Shown here one piece after another: positions 8,102 to 16,450 of a stretch of DNA of 64,000 bases. Position numbers and translations under genes: made by a program. A model generated the notes under the pieces. That model saw only the letters and a list, made by a program, of their open reading frames with translations, searched no databases and was not told the origin of the DNA. How positions within the stretch are numbered: position 1 is the first letter of the stretch; each line of letters begins with the position of its first letter. The DNA is from Pseudomonas sp. W4I3 (GTDB lineage: Bacteria; Pseudomonadota; Gammaproteobacteria; Pseudomonadales; Pseudomonadaceae), in assembly GCF_030816195.1 (NCBI RefSeq), contig NZ_JAUSXS010000001.1, forward strand, positions 4,177,501 through 4,241,500, given 5' to 3'.

Positions 8102-8128
8102 AGTATAGAGGGTCCTGAAACCCGTCAA
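8102..8128 (-). promoter_or_regulatory. Predicted sigma-70 promoter of the tRNA operon
   Basis: On the minus strand TTGACG (8123-8128) and TATACT (8102-8107) are separated by 15 bases (16 if the -35 is read one base upstream), about 115 bases before tRNA-Arg. Both hexamers are near consensus, as expected for a strong stable-RNA promoter. Confidence 0.5.
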
Positions 8129-8260
8129 ATCTTTTTTGAAAAAAACTGATTTTATTTAAGGGGTTAGGGCAATTTGCAGACCAAGCGCCTTTGCCCTCGC
8201 GCCTTGGCATGCGAGAATGCGCGCACTTTTCTTCCCCCTCTCGATGGTTAATCACGCGTA

Positions 8261-9115
8261 ATGACTGCACAACTTATCGACGGCAAATCAATCGCCGCCA
8301 GCCTGCGCCAGCAGATCGCCAAACGCGTCACCGAGCGTCGCCAGCAAGGCCTGCGCACGCCCGGCCTCGCGGTGATCCTGGTCGGCAGCGATCCTGCCTC
8401 TCAGGTTTATGTCTCGCACAAGCGTAAAGACTGCGAAGAGGTCGGCTTTATCTCCAAAGCCTACGACTTGCCTTCGCAAACCACTCAACAGGCCCTGACC
8501 GACCTGATTGACAGCCTCAACGATGATCCGAACATGGACGGCATCCTGCTCCAGTTGCCGCTGCCCGAACACCTGGATGCCTCCAAGCTGCTGGAACGTA
8601 TCCGCCCGGACAAGGACGTCGACGGTTTCCACCCTTATAACGTCGGCCGCCTGGCCCAGCGTATCCCGCTGCTGCGCCCTTGCACCCCCAAAGGCATCAT
8701 GACCCTGCTGGAAAGCACCGGGGTTGATCTGTATGGCCTCGACGCGGTGGTGGTCGGCGCGTCGAACATCGTCGGTCGGCCGATGGCGATGGAGCTGCTG
8801 CTGGCCGGCTGCACCGTCACCGTCACCCACCGTTTCACCAAGGACCTCGCCGGCCATGTAGGCCGCGCTGACCTGGTGGTGGTCGCCGCCGGCAAGCCGG
8901 GCCTGGTCAAGGGTGAGTGGATCAAGGAAGGCGCCATCGTCATCGACGTCGGCATCAACCGCCAGGATGACGGCAAGCTGGTGGGCGACGTGGTCTACGA
9001 GACCGCCCTGCCCCGCGCCGGCTGGATCACACCGGTCCCAGGCGGTGTAGGCCCGATGACCCGAGCATGCCTGCTGGAAAATACCCTGTACGCAGCGGAA
9101 ACCCTGCACGGCTAA
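8261..9115 (+). CDS. folD: FolD methylene-THF dehydrogenase/cyclohydrolase
   Basis: A 284-residue bifunctional enzyme that converts 5,10-methylene-tetrahydrofolate to 10-formyl-THF with NADP. Visible family motifs are the catalytic Lys in YVSHKRKDCEEVGF, the block DGILLQLPLPEHLD, PCTPKGIMTLLEST, the nucleotide-binding VVGASNIVGRPMAMELL, and the C-terminal PVPGGVGPMTRACLLENT. The length is normal. It is divergent from the tRNA operon, and a strong terminator follows, so it is probably a single-gene unit. Confidence 0.97.
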   Translation: MTAQLIDGKSIAASLRQQIAKRVTERRQQGLRTPGLAVILVGSDPASQVYVSHKRKDCEEVGFISKAYDLPSQTTQQALTDLIDSLNDDPNMDGILLQLPLPEHLDASKLLERIRPDKDVDGFHPYNVGRLAQRIPLLRPCTPKGIMTLLESTGVDLYGLDAVVVGASNIVGRPMAMELLLAGCTVTVTHRFTKDLAGHVGRADLVVVAAGKPGLVKGEWIKEGAIVIDVGINRQDDGKLVGDVVYETALPRAGWITPVPGGVGPMTRACLLENTLYAAETLHG

Positions 9116-9130
9116 TAACCAGGCGTACTG

Positions 9131-9160
9131 AAAAAGCCCTGCCTTATCGCAGGGCTTTTT
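9131..9160 (+). terminator. Terminator of folD
   Basis: AAAAAGCCCTGC-CTTATC-GCAGGGCTTTTT is a perfect 12-bp stem flanked by A and T runs, so it could work in both directions. It lies 15 bases after the folD stop. Confidence 0.88.
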
Positions 9161-9322
9161 ATTGCCCGAAGAAAATCTGTTTTTTCATAGTTTTTAAGCA
9201 CTTTCGTCTGGTTCTGGAAGAACATTCGACAGTTTCTGATCCATACTCCTAAAATGTAACGTCATTTATCATCAAACCCGTTACCCAACGGTATTTCCTT
9301 ACTTTTTAGCGAGTTCATCCGC

Positions 9323-10246
9323 GTGAAAATTCGTCTTTCCATCGTCAGCCTGTTTTTTGCTCTGACAGGCACCTTCGCCCACGCCGCCGAAACCACCCTG
9401 GCCCCGCGTGACGCCTCCAAGCTGCACATCGCCTCCGGCAGCGCCATGCTGGTGGATTTGCAGACCAACAAGGTCATCTATTCCAGCAACCCCGACGTGG
9501 TCGTGCCCATCGCTTCCGTCAGCAAGCTGATGACCGGCCTGATCGTGCTGGAAGCCAAGCAGAACATGGATGAATACATCGACATCAACATCACCGACAC
9601 CCCGGAGATGAAAGGCGTGTTCTCCCGCGTGAAGATCGGCAGCCAGATGCCGCGCAAGGAGATGCTGCTGATCGCGCTGATGTCCTCGGAAAACCGCGCC
9701 GCCGCGAGCCTGGCCCACCATTACCCGGGCGGCTACTCGGCGTTCATTGCCGCGATGAACGCCAAGGCCAAGGCGCTGGGCATGACCAGCACCCATTACG
9801 TGGAGCCTACGGGCCTGTCGATCCATAACGTGTCGACCGCCCGCGACCTGAGCAAGCTGCTGGCCTACGCGCGCAAATTCCCGATGTTGAGCCAACTGAG
9901 CACCACCAAGGAAAAGACCGTGGCGTTCCGCAAGCCCAACTACACCCTGGGTTTTTCAAACACAGACCACCTGATCAACCGTGCCAACTGGGACATCAAG
10001 CTGACCAAGACCGGCTTTACCAACCAGGCCGGGCATTGCCTGGTGCTGGTGACCAGCATGGGCAACCGTCCGGTGTCGCTGGTGATCCTGGATGCGTTCG
10101 GCAAATTCACCCATTTCGCCGATGCCAGCCGTATTCGCAATTGGGTCGAGACCGGCGCAAGCGGTTCGGTGCCGGATGTGGCACTGCGCTACAAGGCTGA
10201 CAAGAATCTGAAAAATCGCGCGGGTGCGACGGAAGTCCGTCGCTGA
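9323..10246 (+). CDS. pbpG: D-alanyl-D-alanine endopeptidase (PBP7-type)
   Basis: A 307-residue protein with a signal peptide (about 1-21, ending AHA-AE). All three active-site boxes of penicillin-binding serine peptidases are present: SVSK at 65-68, SEN at 122-124 and KTG at 229-231. Family members cleave D-Ala-meso-DAP cross-links in the periplasmic peptidoglycan. Length and spacing match PBP7/PbpG rather than the larger DacA-type carboxypeptidases, and there is no C-terminal amphipathic anchor. The gene stands alone; a repeat cluster follows it. Confidence 0.93.
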   Translation: MKIRLSIVSLFFALTGTFAHAAETTLAPRDASKLHIASGSAMLVDLQTNKVIYSSNPDVVVPIASVSKLMTGLIVLEAKQNMDEYIDINITDTPEMKGVFSRVKIGSQMPRKEMLLIALMSSENRAAASLAHHYPGGYSAFIAAMNAKAKALGMTSTHYVEPTGLSIHNVSTARDLSKLLAYARKFPMLSQLSTTKEKTVAFRKPNYTLGFSNTDHLINRANWDIKLTKTGFTNQAGHCLVLVTSMGNRPVSLVILDAFGKFTHFADASRIRNWVETGASGSVPDVALRYKADKNLKNRAGATEVRR

Positions 10247-10264
10247 ACAACACCGCAGAACCCA

Positions 10265-10387
10265 TGTGGGAGGGGGCTTGCCCTAATTTGTAGGAGCGAG
10301 CTTGCTCGCGAAGAACTCAGGGCCCCCGCGTTTATCCAGAATGAACGCGTTGCCTGGGCGTTTTTCGCGAGCAAGCTCGCTCCTACA
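10265..10387. repeat. REP fragment plus inverted pair of second-type repeats
   Basis: A shortened REP (TGTGGGAGGGGGCTTGCCC, 10265-10283) is followed by the second palindromic family: GTAGGAGCGAGCTTGCTCGCGAA (about 10290-10312) and its inverse TTCGCGAGCAAGCTCGCTCCTACA (about 10364-10387). The two inverted copies are separated by about 50 bases. Confidence 0.85.
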
Positions 10388-10422
10388 GTGAACCACTTCA
10401 GGGCTTGCCCCCTTCCATATTT

Positions 10423-11085
10423 TTATTTGTGTTCAGCTAGCACCTTGAGTGCCTGGGCCGCCGACTGCTCTTGCCCGGACTGGGCAGTAGCATTCGCCGC
10501 CTCCCGCCAGCGCTGTGCCTCCACATTCGCCGGCAACTGGCTCGGCCGCTGAGTGAGAATCGCCCAGTTACCCGCGCTCTTCCACGCCGACTCAAAGTCG
10601 CTGAAGCTCATCATCAAGCGCCGTTCCCTGCCGGAACGCAGCAGCACCGTGCTCTTCTGTTGATTGAACCCCACCACCACGACATAGCGTGGCCCCGACC
10701 AGAAGCTTGAGTCGATGCGCGCCATCACCGGGTAGCCCGCCGCCACCTGCGCCAGCACCGCGGTCAGCTTGGCGTCCAGTGGGTACACCATCAGCCCGTA
10801 CTCACGCGCCAACTTTTGCATGTTGCGCTCAAGGTCGGCCTCGGCGCCCGGCAAGTGCAGCGGCTTATCGAGTAACCCCGGTGTCATGACAATGCCTTGT
10901 TGCGACAGCATGCTGGCCAGAGCCGTAGGACCACTCTGATAAGCCTCGCTGCGAAAGGTCGGTACGCCATTGAGTTCAACCCGCTCCGGCAGACCGGGGA
11001 GTTTCGAAGGCTGGCTGGAACAGGCCACCATCCCCAGCGCGCAGGCCAGCAGGAAGGATGCTTTAAGGTTTGACCGTAAGCGCAA
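10423..11085 (-). CDS. Lipoprotein with degenerate C39-type peptidase fold
   Basis: A 220-residue protein with a lipoprotein signal (LLACALGMVAC, Cys22). The segment EAYQSGPTALASML (about 48-60) corresponds to the motif YQCGPAALA of peptidase C39-like domains, but Ser51 replaces the catalytic Cys. The second motif, normally HYVVVVG, reads PRYVVVVGF, with Arg133 in place of His. Both catalytic residues therefore appear lost while the fold is kept. The C-terminal tail (about 180-220) is Ala/Gln-rich, possibly TPR-like. This suggests a non-catalytic, binding role at the outer membrane. No operon partner is visible. Family assignment is by motif only. Confidence 0.7.
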   Translation of the reverse strand: MRLRSNLKASFLLACALGMVACSSQPSKLPGLPERVELNGVPTFRSEAYQSGPTALASMLSQQGIVMTPGLLDKPLHLPGAEADLERNMQKLAREYGLMVYPLDAKLTAVLAQVAAGYPVMARIDSSFWSGPRYVVVVGFNQQKSTVLLRSGRERRLMMSFSDFESAWKSAGNWAILTQRPSQLPANVEAQRWREAANATAQSGQEQSAAQALKVLAEHK

Positions 11086-11295
11086 TTTTGTACTCTCTTG
11101 ATCAACTGCCGGTGAGGGCCACGATCATAGGATGCTCTTGGGCGGGGGTATAGCCTCCAGTGTCGGTAAAGCGCCTGCCATAGAGCAAACAAGTTGGAAG
11201 ACACGACCATTGGTCAACAGCAGGCAACCGCCAGCTAGCTAGACTGTCCATTGAGAAGACTGTGTGTACCCCGGACGGGGTGAAGGGAGGCCTGA

Positions 11296-11457
11296 ATGAG
11301 CCTTGCAACGACGATGTTCCTGTTGATCTGCGGTTGGCTGGCGGTGGCCGCCGCCATGCTGTGGGGGGTCATGCGCGTGACGCGCCGCCATCATCACCCC
11401 CACGTCAAACCCGCTGCGCCCGCCAAGCCGCGCAAGGCGACGGCGCATCACGCCTAG
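11296..11457 (+). CDS. Small single-pass membrane protein, function unknown
   Basis: A 53-residue reading frame: MSLATTMFLLICGWLAVAAA, then more hydrophobic residues to about 27, followed by a basic, His-rich tail (RVTRRHHHPH...KPAAPAKPRKATAHHA). GGGAGG lies 6 bases before the ATG. One membrane helix with a positively charged cytoplasmic tail is the only predictable feature. Its TAG stop overlaps the stop of the convergent lipoprotein gene within the palindrome CTAG. The good RBS and clear membrane/basic layout support it as real; I do not recognise the family. Confidence 0.65.
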   Translation: MSLATTMFLLICGWLAVAAAMLWGVMRVTRRHHHPHVKPAAPAKPRKATAHHA

Positions 11458-11864
11458 CCGGGCATGCAGGTGAAATTCTGCGTGGCGGCGACTTCCTTGC
11501 CGTGCCCATCCTTGAGCGCTGCGCGCACGGTGGTACCCAGACTCGACTCCTCCAGCGTGTAATGCTCACCCGCCTTGAAATCCTTGTACTCGACCCTGCC
11601 CTGGCAGTCCTGCTGGTTGTTATCGCCGGCCTCTTCCTCAAATAGCGTCACGTCCAAGCGGTGTGCCCCGGGGCTCACTTCAAAGTAGCGCCCATCATCC
11701 ACACGCTGACCGTCGACGCGCTCGGCCATCAGGTCGTTAGGTGCTTCTTCTGTCAAGCCGATCCAGGCTTCGCTCGGGTCCGCCTTGGGTATCGGGCCAG
11801 CACACGCCGACAACAAGAAGACAGCCGCAAGGGTGGGGATCAACAACAGGGTTTTCGGTGACAT
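11454..11864 (-). CDS. Small lipoprotein, function unknown
   Basis: A 136-residue protein with a lipobox (LAAVFLLSACAG). The mature part contains WIGLTEEAPNDLMAERVDGQRVDDGRYFEVSPGAHRLDV, a pattern like that of periplasmic carbohydrate- or PEGA-like beta domains (a structural guess only), plus two cysteines late in the chain (QQDCQGR, NFTCMPG) that could form a disulfide. The ATG at 11864 is chosen because GGAG precedes it and the signal peptide begins there; an upstream in-frame ATG adds 17 residues without a better RBS. Convergent with the small membrane protein gene. Confidence 0.75.
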   Translation of the reverse strand: MSPKTLLLIPTLAAVFLLSACAGPIPKADPSEAWIGLTEEAPNDLMAERVDGQRVDDGRYFEVSPGAHRLDVTLFEEEAGDNNQQDCQGRVEYKDFKAGEHYTLEESSLGTTVRAALKDGHGKEVAATQNFTCMPG

Positions 11865-12069
11865 GGCAGGGCTCCAAAGCACATCAGTAAAAAAGCGGTA
11901 TTCGATGGCTGACAAGCTTGAAGAGCTGCCGTTTGTAGAACAAATGAATACAAATGAAACGATCTTCAGCCGTTACCTAAATGTTCCTTCACCTGGCTGA
12001 AAGGTGCGTGTTAGGTGGGTCGGGCAAGACTGCCGGGGTTTGCAATCCTGCTCTTTTGGAGATCCACGC

Positions 12070-15000
12070 ATGCTCGGGCTGGTAAAGACCGCACTGCACA
12101 AGCCGTACACGTTCATCGTGTTGGCCATATTCATTTGCATCATCGGGCCCATGGCGGCCCTGCGTACGCCCACGGATGTTTTCCCCGATATCGGTATCCC
12201 CGTGGTCGCGGTGGTCTGGCAGTACAACGGCCTGTCGCCAGACGCCATGGCCGGCCGGGTGATCTACACCTATGAACGCTCCCTGAGCACCACGGTCAAC
12301 GACATCGAACACATCGAGTCGCAATCGCTGCCCGGCATGGGCATCGTCAAGATTTTCTTCCAGCCCGGCGTGGATATCCGCACCGCCAACGCCCAGGTCA
12401 CGGCGGTGTCCCAGACCGTGCTCAAGCAGATGCCACCGGGCATCACACCGCCGCTGATCCTCAACTACAGCGCGTCCACCGTACCGATCCTGCAAATGGC
12501 GTTTTCCAGCCCGAGCCTGTCTGAAGCCCGGATTCGCGATCTGGTGCAGAACAACATCCGCCTGCCCCTGAGCGCCCTGCCCGGCCTGGCGATGCCCACG
12601 CCGATGGGCGGCAAGCAGCGCCAGATCACCCTCGACCTCGACCCCCAGGCCCTGGCCGCCAAAGGCTTGTCAGCCCAAGACGTCGGCAATGCCCTGGCAC
12701 TGCAGAACCAGATCATCCCGGTGGGCACCGCCAAGCTCGGCCCCAACGAATACACGATCCTGCTTAACAACAGCCCCAAAGCCATCGATGAGCTCAATGA
12801 CCTGCCGATCAAGAGCGTCGACGGCGCGATCATCACCATCGGCCAGGTCGCCCACGTACGGGACGGCTCGCCGCCGCAGACCAATATCGTGCGCGTCGAC
12901 GGCCACCGCGCCGTACTGATGCCGGCGTTGAAGAACGGCAGCATTTCGACCCTGTCGATCATCGACGGCATCCGCAACATGCTGCCGCGCATCAACGAAA
13001 CCCTGCCGCCGTCACTGAAGACATCGCTCTTGGGCGACGCCTCGGTGTTCGTCAAGCAATCGGTGGGCAGCGTGGCCCAGGAAGGCATCATCGCCGCCCT
13101 GCTGACCAGTGCGATGATCCTGCTGTTTCTCGGCAGCTGGCGCTCGACGCTGATCATTGCCGCATCGATTCCCCTGGCGGTGCTGTCGGCCATCGCGCTG
13201 CTGGCGGTCAGCGGGCAAACCCTGAATGTGATGACTCTGGGCGGCCTGGCCCTGGCGGTGGGCATCCTGGTGGACGACGCCACGGTGACCATCGAAAACA
13301 TCAATTGGCACCTGGAACAAGGCAAGGCGGTGAAGACGGCGATCCTCGACGGCGCCGCACAAATCGTCGGCCCGGCGTTCGTCTCGCTGCTGTGCATCTG
13401 CATCGTGTTCGTGCCGATGTTCCTGCTGCAAGGCATCGCCGGTTATCTGTTCCGGCCGATGGCGCTGGCGGTGATCTTTGCCATGGCCAGTTCGTTCATC
13501 CTCTCGCGCACCCTGGTGCCGACACTGGCGATGTTCCTGCTCAAGCCCCACACACCGGAGCCAGGCCCGGGCCATCATCCGGAAGATCAATTCATCAACC
13601 ACCATGAGGGCGAACAGCACACCAAGCCGCGCAACGCCGTGCTGCAATCGGTGCTGAACTTCCAGCAGGGATTCGAGCGGCACTTCTCGAATATCCGCGA
13701 CACCTACCATGGCTTGCTGACGCTCGCACTGGGCGCGCGCAAGCGCTTTATCGTCGGCTTTCTCGCCTGCGTGCTGGCCTCGTTCGCGTTGCTGCCGAGC
13801 CTGGGTCAGGATTTTTTCCCGGCGACCGATGCCGGTGCACTGGCGCTGCATGTGCGCCTGCCACTGGGGACGCGTATCGAGGAAAGCGCCGCCGCGTTCG
13901 ACCGTATCGAGACGCGCATTCGCGAGGTAATTTCGGCGCAGGAGCTGGACACGATTGTCGACAACATCGGCATCCCCCTCAGCGGTATCGACATGGCCTA
14001 CAGCAGCAGCGGCACCATCGGCCCACAGGACGGCGATATCCAGGTCACGTTGAAAAAGGACCACGCGCCCACCGCCGACTACGTCAAAAAACTGCGTGAA
14101 GCCCTGCCGCAAAGTTTCCCCGGCAGCCACTTTGCGTTCCTGCCAGCGGACATCAGCAGCCAGATCCTCAACTTCGGCGCGCCGGCACCGCTGGACGTGA
14201 AAATCTCCGGGCGCAGCGACGCAGAAAACCGCGCCTATGCCGTGGAGCTCGAACGCCGTTTACAACACGTACCTGGTATCGCCGACCTGCGCATCCAGCA
14301 GTCCACCGGCTACCCGTCGCTGCAGGTGAATGTGGACCGCCTGCGCGCCAATGGCCTGGGCATCACCGAGAAAGACGTGACCAACAGCATGGTCGCCTCC
14401 CTCGCCGGCAGCTCCCAGGTGGCGCCGACGTTCTGGCTGAACCCGGCCAATGGCGTGTCCTACTCGATCGTGGCCGCAACCCCGCAATACCGCCTCGACA
14501 GCCTGCCCTCGCTGGAGGCCCTGCCGGTGACCGGCGCCGATGGCCAGTCACAAATCCTCGGCGGGGTGGCGAGCATCTCGCGGGTACAAAGCCCGGCGGT
14601 GGTGACGCACTACAACATCGAACCCACCCTGGACCTGTACGCCAACGTGCAAGGCCGCGATCTTGGCGGCGTGGCCCGGGATGTGCAGAAAGTGCTGGAT
14701 GACACCGCGTCCATGCGCCCCAAAGGCGCGACGATCAGCCTGCACGGGCAGATCGATGCACTGCATGAGGCGTTCAGCGGGCTGAGCTTCGGCCTGCTCG
14801 GCGCCGTGGTGCTGATCTACCTGCTGATCGTGGTCAACTTCCAGTCATGGGCCGACCCCTTTGTGATCATCACCGCGTTGCCGGCGGCACTGGCGGGGAT
14901 CGTGTGGATGCTGTTCCTCAGCGGCACCTCATTGTCGGTGCCGGCCCTCACCGGCGCGATTCTGTGCATGGGCGTGGCCACCGCCAACTCGATTCTGGTG

Positions 15001-15291
15001 GTGAGCTTCTGTCGTGAGCGCCTGGCCGAGCATGGCGATGCGTTGAAAGCCGCGATGGAGGCCGGTTACACACGCTTTCGCCCGGTGTGCATGACCGCCC
15101 TGGCGATGATCATTGGCATGCTGCCCCTGGCGCTTTCCGAGGAGCAGAACGCGCCGCTGGGTCGCGCTGTGATCGGAGGCCTGATCTTCGCCACCATCGC
15201 CACTTTGTTGTTTGTTCCCGTGGTCTTCAGCCTGGTCCACGGCCGTCACCCTACTCGCGCAACTGCTGGAGAAATGCCCCATGTCGTCTGA
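12070..15291 (+). CDS. RND-family inner-membrane efflux pump
   Basis: A 1073-residue protein with the two-fold repeated RND layout: one N-terminal helix, a large periplasmic loop, six helices, then a second such half (second helix around residue 560). The proton-relay aspartates are visible in GILVDDATVTIENI. It is related to HAE1/AcrB-type pumps, including those grouped with CzcA-like acriflavin-resistance proteins. The start at 12070 follows GGAGATCCACGC and gives the usual MLGLVKTALHKPYTFIVL. It overlaps the adaptor gene by 11 bases. Substrate cannot be told from sequence. Confidence 0.93.
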   Translation: MLGLVKTALHKPYTFIVLAIFICIIGPMAALRTPTDVFPDIGIPVVAVVWQYNGLSPDAMAGRVIYTYERSLSTTVNDIEHIESQSLPGMGIVKIFFQPGVDIRTANAQVTAVSQTVLKQMPPGITPPLILNYSASTVPILQMAFSSPSLSEARIRDLVQNNIRLPLSALPGLAMPTPMGGKQRQITLDLDPQALAAKGLSAQDVGNALALQNQIIPVGTAKLGPNEYTILLNNSPKAIDELNDLPIKSVDGAIITIGQVAHVRDGSPPQTNIVRVDGHRAVLMPALKNGSISTLSIIDGIRNMLPRINETLPPSLKTSLLGDASVFVKQSVGSVAQEGIIAALLTSAMILLFLGSWRSTLIIAASIPLAVLSAIALLAVSGQTLNVMTLGGLALAVGILVDDATVTIENINWHLEQGKAVKTAILDGAAQIVGPAFVSLLCICIVFVPMFLLQGIAGYLFRPMALAVIFAMASSFILSRTLVPTLAMFLLKPHTPEPGPGHHPEDQFINHHEGEQHTKPRNAVLQSVLNFQQGFERHFSNIRDTYHGLLTLALGARKRFIVGFLACVLASFALLPSLGQDFFPATDAGALALHVRLPLGTRIEESAAAFDRIETRIREVISAQELDTIVDNIGIPLSGIDMAYSSSGTIGPQDGDIQVTLKKDHAPTADYVKKLREALPQSFPGSHFAFLPADISSQILNFGAPAPLDVKISGRSDAENRAYAVELERRLQHVPGIADLRIQQSTGYPSLQVNVDRLRANGLGITEKDVTNSMVASLAGSSQVAPTFWLNPANGVSYSIVAATPQYRLDSLPSLEALPVTGADGQSQILGGVASISRVQSPAVVTHYNIEPTLDLYANVQGRDLGGVARDVQKVLDDTASMRPKGATISLHGQIDALHEAFSGLSFGLLGAVVLIYLLIVVNFQSWADPFVIITALPAALAGIVWMLFLSGTSLSVPALTGAILCMGVATANSILVVSFCRERLAEHGDALKAAMEAGYTRFRPVCMTALAMIIGMLPLALSEEQNAPLGRAVIGGLIFATIATLLFVPVVFSLVHGRHPTRATAGEMPHVV

Positions 15292-16450
15292 TCACAAACC
15301 CTCGCGCAAGCGTCTGATGCTCCTGGGTGTCGGCGGCCTGACCCTGGCCGCCCTGTTGGTCGCCAACGGCTTGCACGCCCGCACGCTGCATGAACAATCG
15401 GTCACCGCCTGGACGGAAACCGCCGCCATCCCGCAGGTGCTGGTGTTCCAGCCCCAACAGAATGCGGCTGGCGATACGCTGCGCTTGCCGGCGCACCTGG
15501 AGGCCTGGAGCAAAGCGCCGATCCATGCACGCGTCAGCGGCTACTTGAAAGACTGGAAAGTTGATATCGGCAGCCAGGTCAAGGCTGGGCAGGTTCTTGC
15601 GCAAATCGACAGCCCGGACCTGGACCAGCAACTGGCGCAAACCCACGCTCATCTGATCCAGGAACAGGCCAACGCGCGCCTGGCCGCCACCACCGCAACG
15701 CGCTGGCAAAACCTGTTGGCCAGCCATTCCGTGTCGCGCCAGGAGGCCGACGAGAAAACCTCGAATGCCGCCGCCGCCAAAGCCAATGCCGACGCGGCCG
15801 CCGCCGACTATGCGCGGCTGTGCGCACTGGAAAGCTACAAGACCATCCGCGCGCCCTTCGCCGGCACCATCACCGCGCGCAACACCGACATTGGCCAGTT
15901 GATCAAGGCCGACACCGACAGCGATCCGGAACTGTTCAGCATTGCCGACACCCACCAGTTGCGCCTGTACGTGCCGGTGCCACAGAACTACGCGGCGGTG
16001 ATCCACCCCGGCCTCGAAGCCGAGCTGAGCGTGCCTGAGCACCCGGGCGAACACTTCAAGGCGCACTTGATCGGCGACTCCACGGCCATTGACCGACGCT
16101 CCGGCACCCTGCTCGCGCAATTCGTCGCCGACAACCCGAACGGTGAGCTGCTGCCCGGCGACTACGCCGAAGCCAGCTTGCCGATTCCGGCCGACACCCA
16201 CGGCGTGAGCATCCCGGCCAGCGCGTTGATCTTCCGTGCCCAGGGCACCCAGGTCGCGGTGCTGGATGGGCAAAACCATGTGCACCTGCAAGACATCCAT
16301 ATCGGCCTGGACCTGGGCGAACGCCTGGTGATCGACCAGGGCCTGAAACCCGCCGACCGCATCATCGACAACCCGCCCGACGCCCTGCGCGAAGGCGACC
16401 CGGTGCAACTGGCAGCCGCCACTGGGGGTACCCATGCGCCCAAGGCTTAA
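15281..16450 (+). CDS. RND efflux membrane-fusion (adaptor) protein
   Basis: A 389-residue protein with one N-terminal membrane anchor (about 12-31), a biotinyl-lipoyl half motif (RVSGYLKDWKVDIGSQVKAGQVLAQIDSPDLDQQLAQ), a coiled-coil hairpin (about 115-180), then the second lipoyl half (YKTIRAPFAGTITARNTDIGQLI) and beta-barrel domains. Adaptors join the inner-membrane pump to the outer-membrane channel. The start codon lies inside the end of the pump gene, and its end overlaps the channel gene by 17 bases, so the three are translationally coupled. Confidence 0.93.
   Translation: MSSDHKPSRKRLMLLGVGGLTLAALLVANGLHARTLHEQSVTAWTETAAIPQVLVFQPQQNAAGDTLRLPAHLEAWSKAPIHARVSGYLKDWKVDIGSQVKAGQVLAQIDSPDLDQQLAQTHAHLIQEQANARLAATTATRWQNLLASHSVSRQEADEKTSNAAAAKANADAAAADYARLCALESYKTIRAPFAGTITARNTDIGQLIKADTDSDPELFSIADTHQLRLYVPVPQNYAAVIHPGLEAELSVPEHPGEHFKAHLIGDSTAIDRRSGTLLAQFVADNPNGELLPGDYAEASLPIPADTHGVSIPASALIFRAQGTQVAVLDGQNHVHLQDIHIGLDLGERLVIDQGLKPADRIIDNPPDALREGDPVQLAAATGGTHAPKA

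Noticed and set aside
11905..12000. A 31-codon frame (MADKLEELPF...) before the RND operon
   Set aside because: No RBS at a proper distance and no known family; it may simply be leader sequence.
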